The position numbers and the translations under genes were made by a program. The notes under the pieces are model-generated. The model made no database searches, was not told the origin of the DNA, and worked only from the letters and a program-made list of their open reading frames with translations. From CAIQIA01 sp945861105 (lineage in GTDB: Bacteria > Cyanobacteriota > Cyanobacteriia > PCC-6307 > Cyanobiaceae), in assembly GCA_947488815.1 (NCBI GenBank), contig CANLCC010000006.1, forward strand, positions 10,858-74,857: a stretch of 64,000 nucleotides of DNA. Reading direction: 5' to 3'. Within the stretch, counting starts at the first letter, position 1. Each line of letters begins with the position of its first letter. Of this stretch, positions 41,277 to 49,035 are shown piece after piece.

Positions 41277-42200
41277 TCAGCTGCGAGAGGCGAGCAGGGC
41301 GATGGGGTTGACAGCCCCTGAACCAGGCACGACGATCTCGAAGTGCAGGTGGGGACCGGTGCTACGGCCGGTGCTGCCCATCTGCGCAATGGGCTGACCC
41401 TGCACCACCTCCTGACCTTTGCTCACCAGCAGGCGACTGTTGTGGGCATAGCGGGTGATGGTGCCATCGCGATGACTCACCTCAACCAGATAGCCGTAAC
41501 CACCGTCGTTCCAGCCGGAGCTGATCACAGTGCCATCGGCGGCAGCGACGATGGGGGTGCCGACACTGTTGGCGATGTCAATGCCCCGGTGCATGCGGCC
41601 CCAGCGCCAGCCGTAGCCGGACGTCATGGTGCCCGCAGCAGGCCAGCCGAGACGACCGGGAGCCGATTGCTCACGCTGGGGGAGCAGAGGCAGGTCGGGC
41701 CAGCTCAGACCGCCGCTGCCACCCGGGAGGATGGCCAATGGCAGGCGAGCCCGGGCAGCTGCAGGAGCCAGCAGACGGGAGGTGACCTGGATCGGCGAAG
41801 CTTCAGAGGCGATCTTCGCAAATCTGGCCAGCGGATTCCTGGCCGGGGCCGTCATCCGAATATCGCTGGAATCGAGGGAGCGGACCTGCGCCAGGGTCTG
41901 GCGGGACAGCACAGGCAGTGCGACCCAGTCGTCGGGGCGCAGGCGATGGGCCACCGGCAGGCCATTGCTGTCACTCAGCAGTTCGGCCGAGAGATCAAGC
42001 TGGTCGGCAAGTTGCTGGAGGGTGATGGAAGAACGGACGCGAACCCAGTTGGTGCTGGGTTCTGCGGCAATGAGCGTTGGACTAGGTGTGTTGAGTTCAG
42101 AACGGGAGCCAGCCTCAGAGTGTCCAGGGAGTCCAGAGCAGACCGCAAGTGTGAGCGGAGCAGCAAAAGTTCCCAGAACAAGGAGAGTAGAAGGCTTCAT
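41277..42200 (-). CDS. exported LysM/M23 peptidoglycan endopeptidase
   Basis: 307 residues from ATG 42200. A signal peptide (PSTLLVLGTFAAPLTLAVC, about 3-22) is followed by a LysM-like segment (VRSSITLQQLADQLDLSAEL, about 45-90) and the M23 domain with MHRGIDIANSVGTPIV, GTITRYAHNSRLLVSKGQEV and PHLHFEI zinc motifs near the end. It cuts peptide crosslinks of peptidoglycan, or activates other hydrolases. An AT-rich 124-base gap precedes it, with a TTGACA hexamer (plus-strand TGTCAA, 42287-42292) and a TAATAT hexamer (42257-42262) but with non-consensus spacing of 24. Confidence 0.92.
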   Translation of the reverse strand: MKPSTLLVLGTFAAPLTLAVCSGLPGHSEAGSRSELNTPSPTLIAAEPSTNWVRVRSSITLQQLADQLDLSAELLSDSNGLPVAHRLRPDDWVALPVLSRQTLAQVRSLDSSDIRMTAPARNPLARFAKIASEASPIQVTSRLLAPAAARARLPLAILPGGSGGLSWPDLPLLPQREQSAPGRLGWPAAGTMTSGYGWRWGRMHRGIDIANSVGTPIVAAADGTVISSGWNDGGYGYLVEVSHRDGTITRYAHNSRLLVSKGQEVVQGQPIAQMGSTGRSTGPHLHFEIVVPGSGAVNPIALLASRS

Positions 42201-42324
42201 GCAGAAACAAACGAACGACAAACCCCGGGAGAAGCCAACATCTCGGAGCTTGGCAGATATTACACACTGATCCGCAACAGCGCAAGTGTCAAATCGTACA
42301 GAATGCTTTTGATAGCCAGAAAAA

Positions 42325-42792
42325 TCAGTCGTGGAGAGGGTTTTGCAATTGCCGTAGAGCCTCACTCAACACAATCGCCACCGCAGATGCCAGGTTCAGG
42401 CAGCGCACCCCCGGCTCGATCATTGGGACGGTCAGCAGGTTGTCACATTCGCTCTTGACATCTGCCGGCAAGCCAGTCGTTTCACGACCGAACAGAAGCC
42501 AGTCCGAAGCTTGAAACCTGTGCTGATGGTAGATCTCACCACCGCGACTCGTCAGTCCCAGCAGTCGACCGTTGTCGTGGGCCCTTGCGGAGCGAAAGCT
42601 GCTCCAGGAAGGATGGCGTTCAAGGCGCACGTAGGGCCAGTAGTCGAGACCAGCCCTGCGCAGAGTGCGATCAGAGAGTTCAAAGCCCAGGGGTTCCACC
42701 AGATGCAGCTCGACGGCCATGGCGGCACAGGTGCGTGCCACATTTCCGGTGTTTGGCGGGATCTCCGGTTCAAACAGGACGACTCGGGGCAT
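42325..42792 (-). CDS. trmL: tRNA (cytidine/uridine-34 2'-O)-methyltransferase TrmL
   Basis: 155 residues from ATG 42792. The start PRVVLFEPEIPPNTGNVART and the SPOUT knot motifs LLFGRETTGLP and VRCLNLASAVAIVLSEAL are diagnostic. It methylates the wobble ribose of tRNA-Leu isoacceptors. The upstream in-frame sequence overlaps cobU and is ignored. It starts two bases after the cobU stop. The gene order on the minus strand is psb32-like, pxcA, cobU, trmL, M23. Confidence 0.92.
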   Translation of the reverse strand: MPRVVLFEPEIPPNTGNVARTCAAMAVELHLVEPLGFELSDRTLRRAGLDYWPYVRLERHPSWSSFRSARAHDNGRLLGLTSRGGEIYHQHRFQASDWLLFGRETTGLPADVKSECDNLLTVPMIEPGVRCLNLASAVAIVLSEALRQLQNPLHD

Positions 42793-42794
42793 GG

Positions 42795-43385
42795 TCAGCA
42801 GCGGTGGCGGGGAACCGGCAGTGCCAGGCGATGCAACGGCAGCGCACGACCGGCGACGACCAACCAGTGCTCCGCGGCCCGCTGGGCCACCAGGCCGACC
42901 GCCTCCCCACAACGATCACGGAAGCAGCCGCCGATGCGGGTGGGGGGCACCACCCCCCAGCCCACTTCCTCGGCGACCAGCAGCGTCATGGCGTCCCTGC
43001 GGCCCTCAAGGGCCTGCAACAGCACGGCGAGCTCGTTCTGCCAGCCGGGTCCATCAAGGTCAAGATGGGCAGCGACCCAGTTGCCCAGGGCATCGATGAG
43101 CAACGTCTGACCCTCCAGCCCCTGGCCAGGGGCGAGGGCCTCAGCCAGGCCCCCCCCCACCTCGCGGAGTCCCCAGTGGGCCGGCCGGCGCTCCCGATGC
43201 AGGCGCAGGCGCTGCTGCCAGTCGGCGTCGTCGGGATGAAGGCCACCGGTGGCGAGGTAGGTGACGGGATTGCCGGGGGGCAACGAGGTGAGCAGATGTT
43301 CGGCCCACTCGCTCTTGCCCCCGCGGCTGGGACCGCAGATCAGCACAAGGCCCGGTATGGGGCCACCAGGGTCAACCACCCCCAT
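42795..43385 (-). CDS. cobU: adenosylcobinamide kinase/guanylyltransferase
   Basis: 196 residues. Walker A ICGPSRGGKSEWAEHL (about 16-31), LATGGLHPDDADWQQRLRLH (about 45) and VAEEVGWGVVPP (about 130) match CobU/CobP. It phosphorylates and activates adenosylcobinamide for cobalamin (pseudocobalamin) assembly. Its start overlaps the end of pxcA by 14 bases. It is followed by trmL at two bases. A CobW-type GTPase is present in the window but not linked. Confidence 0.9.
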   Translation of the reverse strand: MGVVDPGGPIPGLVLICGPSRGGKSEWAEHLLTSLPPGNPVTYLATGGLHPDDADWQQRLRLHRERRPAHWGLREVGGGLAEALAPGQGLEGQTLLIDALGNWVAAHLDLDGPGWQNELAVLLQALEGRRDAMTLLVAEEVGWGVVPPTRIGGCFRDRCGEAVGLVAQRAAEHWLVVAGRALPLHRLALPVPRHRC

Positions 43386-44532
43386 TCATGTTGCGCAAGG
43401 TTGCCACCGACGAAGGCGAAACACGATTGAGGTAACGGAAGATCCAGTATTTGAAGATCGTCGCCAGGATGACCGGGAAGGTGGCAATGAACAGATCAAT
43501 GAATTTCTGCTCAGGGGGCAGGCCCAGGTGTTCTGAAATCCCCTCCAGCAGAACGGTCCAACCTTCAGGACTGTGGAAGCCGACGAAAATGTCGGTGAAG
43601 AGGATGATCACAAACGCCTTGGCGCTGTCACTGAGGCCATAGACCGTCTCGTCTAGAAACCCCCGCAGCACCCGCAGCTCTTCGCGGCCGAGCAGACAGA
43701 CCAGAACAAAACCCACAAGGGCAATGCCATCGGCGAGCACATTCTTGATGGCGCTGCTGCTCTCACCGTCGGCCTCGTCCTTGAGTTCTGCGGCCCTCTC
43801 GGTGAGTTGCCGTCGCAGCTCGTCATTGCTTGGCTGCTCGCGGCCCTCGATCAGCGCCGCAAACTCCAGTTCCTCACGATAGAGACGCAGTTTCTCGACG
43901 GCCTTCTCCTCGAGGCGGGGCTTGGTGTAGCTGAGGAAGGCCATCTGACCGCCATAGTGGTCGACCAGCGGCGAAATGACGTAGGCGCGGCTGACCTGTT
44001 GCAGCAGCAGAGGCACCAGCACCAACAGCAGCAGGATGCGAAGCGACACCAGGGTTGAATCGCGCCGCCGCCGAAAACCGGCCACGACACTGGCCTCGGC
44101 TTCAGGATTGAGCTGGTTGCGAACGTTGTCGAAGACACCCAGCAGGCTACGGGGCAGGGGATCGGGTCGTCTGCTGAAGGAAGCGGCCCCGCCGGCGCTG
44201 TAACGGCGCAGGACGGTTTCGATCAACTGAAGCTGGCGCAGTTCCTGGGGATCGAACTCGGCCCGGTGACGCTCAAGGTTGGCGACCAGCTCACGGCAGA
44301 GGGCGAGGCCCGTGCGGAATCGACGATGGATCTGGGCCTGGGTGGAGCGGGGCAGGCCCAGATCCACGTCGGTTCGGACCGGACGGTCCTCGAAGAATTC
44401 AAGCTCGAGGCCCTGAATCATCAGGGCCGCCTCATAGGCCTGCTCAAGGGACTCTGACAGCCGCACCCCAGCAGGACGCCGGGAGGAGGGATCGGCCCCG
44501 GAACCACCGAACCAGAGATTCAACCCCATCAT
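43372..44532 (-). CDS. pxcA: proton extrusion protein PxcA/CemA
   Basis: 386 residues from ATG 44532; the alternative start is the next ATG, 44529. The N-terminal half is charged and helical, and the C-terminal CemA part has four helices, e.g. RILLLLVLVPLLLQQVSRAY near 205, IKNVLADGIALVGFVLVCLL near 290, and AFVIILFTDIFVGFHS near 320. PxcA/CemA proteins take part in light-dependent proton extrusion and inorganic carbon uptake at the cytoplasmic or envelope membrane. It is flanked by photosynthesis-linked genes (psb32-like, CCB2/4). Confidence 0.9.
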   Translation of the reverse strand: MMGLNLWFGGSGADPSSRRPAGVRLSESLEQAYEAALMIQGLELEFFEDRPVRTDVDLGLPRSTQAQIHRRFRTGLALCRELVANLERHRAEFDPQELRQLQLIETVLRRYSAGGAASFSRRPDPLPRSLLGVFDNVRNQLNPEAEASVVAGFRRRRDSTLVSLRILLLLVLVPLLLQQVSRAYVISPLVDHYGGQMAFLSYTKPRLEEKAVEKLRLYREELEFAALIEGREQPSNDELRRQLTERAAELKDEADGESSSAIKNVLADGIALVGFVLVCLLGREELRVLRGFLDETVYGLSDSAKAFVIILFTDIFVGFHSPEGWTVLLEGISEHLGLPPEQKFIDLFIATFPVILATIFKYWIFRYLNRVSPSSVATLRNMNGGG

Positions 44533-44564
44533 GGCTGCATTCCTCGTCGAGCCTGTTGCAAGCG

Positions 44565-45227
44565 TTAGCGGGAAAAGACCCACCAGGTGGCCATCGGCAC
44601 GACCGTTCCGACGACCAGCAGAACGATGATCCAGGTGAAGGCGTTGCTGGACGCCGTCTCCTCTGCTGTCGGGATGTTTGTCTCCGGGATGGCGGGGACC
44701 ACCTCAACGGGTTCCCCCGGGTCCTCGCCGCCGCCCAGCACCGTCTCCAGGCGGTCGAGGGCCGCCACGAGGGCCTGGCGGTAGAGGCCGCCATCCCGGA
44801 GGGGCTGGGCCATGGTGGTGCTGGCCGTGCTGTCGAGCAGATCCGCCGGGAGGGATCGCTGGACGCTGCTGTCTGCCCGCACGGAGGCCGTGTTCGATTG
44901 TGTGTCGATCAGCAGAAGCAGCTGGCCGTTGTCGGCCTGCTGCCAACGGGCGAGCAGGTCATCACCGAGGGCATCAAGGGTGAGGCCGTAATCGGGACGT
45001 CGCAGGGTGACGACACTGGCTGAGATGTGGGCCTGCTCCAGGGCATGGAGCCGTCGCTCCACTTCGGCGCGGGTGGAACGGCTGAGCACCGTGGCCGTGT
45101 CGAGCACATGGTCTGCGGGGGGCTGGGGCGGCAGATCAGCGGCTGCCACCGCCCAGGCTGGCGCCGATGGCAGCAGCAGCACGAGACCCAGCAGCAGCAG
45201 ACAGCAGAACAGTCGCAGGCGCGCCAT
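44565..45227 (-). CDS. psb32: Psb32/YgcG-type TPM domain protein
   Basis: 220 residues. Signal peptide (LRLFCCLLLLGLVLLLPSAPAWA, about 4-26), a lumenal TPM/DUF477 domain (ADHVLDTATVLSRSTRAEVE, then LLARWQQADNGQLLLLID) and a C-terminal membrane helix (AFTWIIVLLVVGTVVPMATWWV, about 196-217). Psb32 associates with photosystem II and protects it during repair. It lies 32 bases upstream of pxcA on the same strand and 35 bases downstream of the TerB-like gene. The symbol is by domain plan; a general TPM protein is possible. Confidence 0.78.
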   Translation of the reverse strand: MARLRLFCCLLLLGLVLLLPSAPAWAVAAADLPPQPPADHVLDTATVLSRSTRAEVERRLHALEQAHISASVVTLRRPDYGLTLDALGDDLLARWQQADNGQLLLLIDTQSNTASVRADSSVQRSLPADLLDSTASTTMAQPLRDGGLYRQALVAALDRLETVLGGGEDPGEPVEVVPAIPETNIPTAEETASSNAFTWIIVLLVVGTVVPMATWWVFSR

Positions 45228-45262
45228 GACAGAAGCCGTTGATCGGGGCAGTCTGACCTCCT

Positions 45263-45697
45263 TCAGGCCACCGGGCCAGGGGCCAGGGCATCCCGGTGCA
45301 GAAGACCCATCACTTCCACGATGGCCGCCGTCCGTTCCGGAGGCAATCCGATGGCAGCGGTGAGCGTGTCGATGAACCGATGCTCCTCGGGAAGGAGCTG
45401 CCGGTCGGCGGCGATGAGCTCGAGGGCAACGGCCAGGGCTGTCTCCCGCTGGGGCACCGTCAGTCCCTGCACCGCCCAGCCGACGAGGGCTTCACCACCA
45501 TGCTGCCGCCAGAGCTGCAGCAGACGATCGATCAGGGACGCCATGGCCGTCTCTGCCATCGACCGGTACGGGCTCCGCCAGTCAAGTTGCTGGCGCAGAC
45601 TATGGCTCTCGGCCTTGTTGAGCTGGCCGTCACTGCCGACTGCCGCGAGGCAGATGGCGACAAAGGCTTCGCTGGCATCAGGGACTGGCAGGTCCAT
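45263..45697 (-). CDS. TerB-family protein
   Basis: 144 residues from ATG 45697 (a longer start at 45730 would abut the divergent CCB gene). The helical TerB fold is indicated by FVAICLAAVGSDGQLNKAES near residue 12 and ALELIAADRQLLPEEHRFID near 100, with acidic residues placed as in the metal-binding repeats. TerB proteins are linked to tellurite resistance and membrane stress, yet cyanobacterial ones are mostly uncharacterised. It lies 35 bases before the Psb32-like gene. Confidence 0.8.
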   Translation of the reverse strand: MDLPVPDASEAFVAICLAAVGSDGQLNKAESHSLRQQLDWRSPYRSMAETAMASLIDRLLQLWRQHGGEALVGWAVQGLTVPQRETALAVALELIAADRQLLPEEHRFIDTLTAAIGLPPERTAAIVEVMGLLHRDALAPGPVA

Positions 45698-45728
45698 GGG
45701 GCTGGTGACGGACCCCCCTATTACAGCC

Positions 45729-46454
45729 ATGCCCACACCCGCCCGCATCGTTCTTGCCCTTGGCGTTCTCGGTCTGGCCCTGACGCTGCTGAACCAGCTG
45801 CTGGCCGGACCACCGGGGTCACTGCTGCCCCCACCCCTGGAGCGGGCATCGGTGCTGGCAAGCCTGGAGGCGGTTCTGCTGCTGCTGGTGGCGATCCTCT
45901 GGACCCGGGCTCAGCCGCAGCCGGCGGAACGGGTGGTGCTGGAGGCGCCGGAGGGCTTTGAGCTCGCAGCCGATCTTGACGACTCCCTGCGGCAGGAGCT
46001 GGCCTGGGGCACGGCGATGCTGCTCACGGCCACACCGGCGGCCAGCCTGCTGGTGATCTGGGAGGGCCGGGTGCTGGCCCGCCGCGGTCGCCTCGGGGCA
46101 GAGGCATTCAGGGACGGTCCCATCAGCGAACGCTGCCGCAGCCGCGGACGGCCGATCGGTCTGGTGAATCTGGCCCTTTACCCCGGGGCTGCCGAGTTCG
46201 CCTATCTGCCCCGCGGGGTCCCGGCGGTGCTGCTCCAGCCCTTGGGAAGCCGGGGGCTGGTGATCCTGGGGGGCTGGGCGCCAAGGTGCTTCAGCAGCAG
46301 CGACGAACGCTGGCTCGAGGGCTGGGCCGAGCGGCTCAGAACGCAATGGCTCGAGGGGATGGCTGCGACGGCGGAGGCGGGGGTTGGGGACGCTGGCGAC
46401 CGGGGGGAACCTGCAGCACCGTCGTCACCCGCTGCCCAGGCGCCGCCACCGTGA
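45729..46454 (+). CDS. CCB2/CCB4-type cofactor assembly protein of cytochrome b6f
   Basis: 241 residues from ATG 45729. Two helices near the N-terminus (IVLALGVLGLALTLLNQLL, about 6-24; VLASLEAVLLLLVAILWT, about 41-58) and a soluble domain (LPRGVPAVLLQPLGSRGLVIL near 155) match the CCB2/CCB4 family, which helps attach heme ci to cytochrome b6. CcsB (24680) also serves heme attachment but on the lumen side. The C-terminal 40 residues are low-complexity and lie antisense to the lptC end (119-bp overlap). Confidence 0.78.
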   Translation: MPTPARIVLALGVLGLALTLLNQLLAGPPGSLLPPPLERASVLASLEAVLLLLVAILWTRAQPQPAERVVLEAPEGFELAADLDDSLRQELAWGTAMLLTATPAASLLVIWEGRVLARRGRLGAEAFRDGPISERCRSRGRPIGLVNLALYPGAAEFAYLPRGVPAVLLQPLGSRGLVILGGWAPRCFSSSDERWLEGWAERLRTQWLEGMAATAEAGVGDAGDRGEPAAPSSPAAQAPPP

Positions 46455-47508
46455 CCTGGCCACGGGCATCGGTCGTGCCCTGCAGCGTGCCGGCCCGGGT
46501 CAGCTGCCGCATGCTGCTGCGGCGCAGCTCCACCGATCCATCGGCCTGGAGGGCGCCACTGCGCCAGTTCCAGACGCAGCGATCGGCCCGCAGCGATTCG
46601 TTCGGCTGGGTCAGCTGGCAACCCCGCCCGATGCGGATCTGCTGCTCGTTCTGACGCACTTCGACATCGGCGCCGGCAATCGCCAGCTGTCGCACCCTGG
46701 CCTGGGCAGGCTCGTCGCTGGTGATCCGCTTCTGCCGGTACCACCAGCGACTGCGACCCGCCTGCAGGGTGGACTGCTCCGCAGGGTCGCTCATCGTCAC
46801 CGGCGCCCGCAGGTCCAGCCACTCTTCGCGGGTGTTGCCCTCGAGGGCAGCGGCCGTGAGCTGCCGATCCGCACCACCCTGATCCCGCCGCTGCCGACCG
46901 TTGACCGGACCGGCAGCTGTGAGCTGGCCGCTGCCGGCGTTCCAGACCCCGTTCTGCACCGCTACATCCAGCGTGGGGGTTCCCCGTCCTGGGGGCGTCT
47001 GATCCCAGCTGCGCAACCGCGGCGCACCACTGAGCTCCAGGCGTTCCTCCGCGGTGTTGAAGCGAGCGGAGCCAGCGGTGAGGCGCTGGCGCCCCTCCTC
47101 AGCGACGGGGCTGCCGATGAGGTCGATGGTGTGGGCCGCGGGACGCCAGACGGCCTGGTCGGCGCGGATCAGCAGCCGCCGCTGGTCCAGGGTGCGCAGG
47201 CTGACGCCCCCCTTGAGCTGCACCTGCTCCCCATCCCGGATCACCACTCCCTGGTGGGCGCTGATGGCATAGGCAGGTTGTCCCTGGCGGAACAGACGGC
47301 CGCTGGGCTGTTCAACGGTGGCCTGCCGCTGGTCAAGGCTGTAGCGGGCCCGGGGACTGCGCAATTCCCACAGGCGACGACCCCCGGCGTCGTTCTGACT
47401 GAGGTCAAGCCGGCGGAACTGGAACGGCTGGGGCGGCACCGGGCGGGGCTCCTGGGGGATGCAGCCCGACAGCAGCAGGGCCAGTCCCCACGGCAGCAGC
47501 CGCTTCAA
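46336..47508 (-). CDS. lptC: LptC-like lipoprotein, large form
   Basis: 390 residues, about twice the E. coli LptC. The start MKRLLPWGLALLLSGCIPQ has a lipobox with Cys at residue 16, so it is a lipoprotein rather than a bitopic protein. LptC/OstA-like repeated beta motifs continue (YAISAHQGVVIRDGEQVQL, RLLIRADQAVWRPAAHTIDL, GQLTAAGPVNGR). It would collect lipopolysaccharide from LptBFG and deliver it to LptA. It overlaps metG by four bases and the CCB gene by 119. The C-terminal proline-rich tail is the overlapping part. Confidence 0.78.
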   Translation of the reverse strand: MKRLLPWGLALLLSGCIPQEPRPVPPQPFQFRRLDLSQNDAGGRRLWELRSPRARYSLDQRQATVEQPSGRLFRQGQPAYAISAHQGVVIRDGEQVQLKGGVSLRTLDQRRLLIRADQAVWRPAAHTIDLIGSPVAEEGRQRLTAGSARFNTAEERLELSGAPRLRSWDQTPPGRGTPTLDVAVQNGVWNAGSGQLTAAGPVNGRQRRDQGGADRQLTAAALEGNTREEWLDLRAPVTMSDPAEQSTLQAGRSRWWYRQKRITSDEPAQARVRQLAIAGADVEVRQNEQQIRIGRGCQLTQPNESLRADRCVWNWRSGALQADGSVELRRSSMRQLTRAGTLQGTTDARGQVTVAAPGQRVTTVLQVPPGRQRPQPPPPPSQPSPRAIAF

Positions 47509-49034
47509 AGGGGTTCCTCCAGCTCCAGCCGCTGCAGCAGCGGATGCGGTTCGGCCAGGGGGCTCCCCGGCAGCAGTCCCCCCCAGCCCAGGGCCCCGTT
47601 CCAGTCGTCCAGGGGAGGGCAGCCCAGCTGGCCGAGCAGGTCGCTGCTGAAGTCGGGCAGCAGGGGAGCGAGCAGCACCCCCACCAGCCGGCCGGCCTCC
47701 AGCACCGCATACAGGTCAGCGGCAACCGCATCGCGGCGCTCCGGTGTCTTGATGGCCGTCCAGGGGGCGGTGTCGCTCAGGTAGGCGTTGGCCGCCGCCG
47801 CAAGCTCCAGGGCATCGGCGGCGGCACGATCAAAGGCCAGCTGGTCGTAATGGCCATCCACCGCGGCCACGGCCCGGGCCGCCTGGAGGGCCAGGGCATG
47901 GTCTGGCCCCGGCGTCAGAGCTGGGGTGGGCACCCCGTCAAACCAGCGGCGGGCCATCGAGATGGTGCGGTTGAGCAGGTTGCCGATGGTGTTGGCGAGG
48001 TCGTTGTTGACCAGATCCAGGAGACGCTGCTGCTGGATGTCGCCATCGTCGCCGAAGCGGATGTCACGGAGCAGATACCAGCGCAGGGGAGTGCTGCCGC
48101 AGCGGGAAAGCACCCGTTCAGGATCCAGGGTGTTGCCGAGGGATTTGCCCATCTTCTGACCCTCACGGGTGAGGAATCCATGGCCGAAGACGGCTTCGGG
48201 CGGATCGATGCCGGCCGACAGACACATCGCGGGCCAGTAGACGGCGTGAAACCGCAGGATGTCCTTGCCGATCACATGGAGCCGCGCTGGCCAGCCCCGG
48301 GCCAGGGCAACGCTCAGATCTGCGGGATCATCGGCTTCCAGCAGGGCTGTGATGTACCCCAGCAGGGCATCGAACCATACATAGAAGGTGTGCCCTCCAT
48401 GGCCGGGCACCGGGATTCCCCAGGGCAGCTGCACGCGGGAGATGGAGAAATCACGCAGACCACCGGCCACAAAATTCTCGACCTCGCGGCGCCTGGCCTC
48501 GGGGCGGATGAAGCCTGGCCGATTGATCAGGTCTTCAATGGCCGACTGATACCGCGAGAGGCGGAAAAACAGGTTGGTTTCATCACGCCATTCGAGGGGG
48601 CGCAGATGGATCGGGCAGTCACCGCCCTCAGGATCATCCTTGTACTCCTCGCAGGCGACGCAGTACCAGCCGCGCTGCTGACCTTCGACGATGTCGCCGC
48701 TGGCCTCGACGCGACGGAAGAACTGCTCGACGATCGCCCGGTGACGGGGGGCGGTGGTACGGATGAAGCGGTCGTGGCTGATGCCCCACTGCTGCCATGT
48801 GTCAGCGAACAGGGCACTGATGCGGTCGCAGTGCTGTTGCGGAGTGACGCCGGCCTGTTCGGCGGTGCGCTGAATCTTCTGGCCGTGCTCATCACAGCCG
48901 GTGACGAAGATCACGGGCTCGCCACGCAGTCGCCGATACCGGGCCAGGGTGTCCACGGCAAGCGTCGTGTAGACGCTGCCGATGTGGGGCCGATCGTTGA
49001 CGTAGTAGAGGGGTGTGGTGAGTGTGAAGCCCAT
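47505..49034 (-). CDS. metG: methionyl-tRNA synthetase
   Basis: 509 residues from ATG 49034; the long upstream extension is antisense to the next gene and rejected. Class I motifs: HIGS in YVNDRPHIGSVYTTLAVD (about 17), and KMGKS in GQKMGKSLGNTLDP (about 300). A Cys-rich zinc segment YCVACEEYKDDPEGGDC is near 130. The C-terminal tRNA-beta EMAP-type domain is absent, so it is the short form. It is divergent from the FAD oxidoreductase with essentially no gap, and follows lptC by a four-base overlap. Confidence 0.96.
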   Translation of the reverse strand: MGFTLTTPLYYVNDRPHIGSVYTTLAVDTLARYRRLRGEPVIFVTGCDEHGQKIQRTAEQAGVTPQQHCDRISALFADTWQQWGISHDRFIRTTAPRHRAIVEQFFRRVEASGDIVEGQQRGWYCVACEEYKDDPEGGDCPIHLRPLEWRDETNLFFRLSRYQSAIEDLINRPGFIRPEARRREVENFVAGGLRDFSISRVQLPWGIPVPGHGGHTFYVWFDALLGYITALLEADDPADLSVALARGWPARLHVIGKDILRFHAVYWPAMCLSAGIDPPEAVFGHGFLTREGQKMGKSLGNTLDPERVLSRCGSTPLRWYLLRDIRFGDDGDIQQQRLLDLVNNDLANTIGNLLNRTISMARRWFDGVPTPALTPGPDHALALQAARAVAAVDGHYDQLAFDRAAADALELAAAANAYLSDTAPWTAIKTPERRDAVAADLYAVLEAGRLVGVLLAPLLPDFSSDLLGQLGCPPLDDWNGALGWGGLLPGSPLAEPHPLLQRLELEEPL

Positions 49035-49035
49035 C

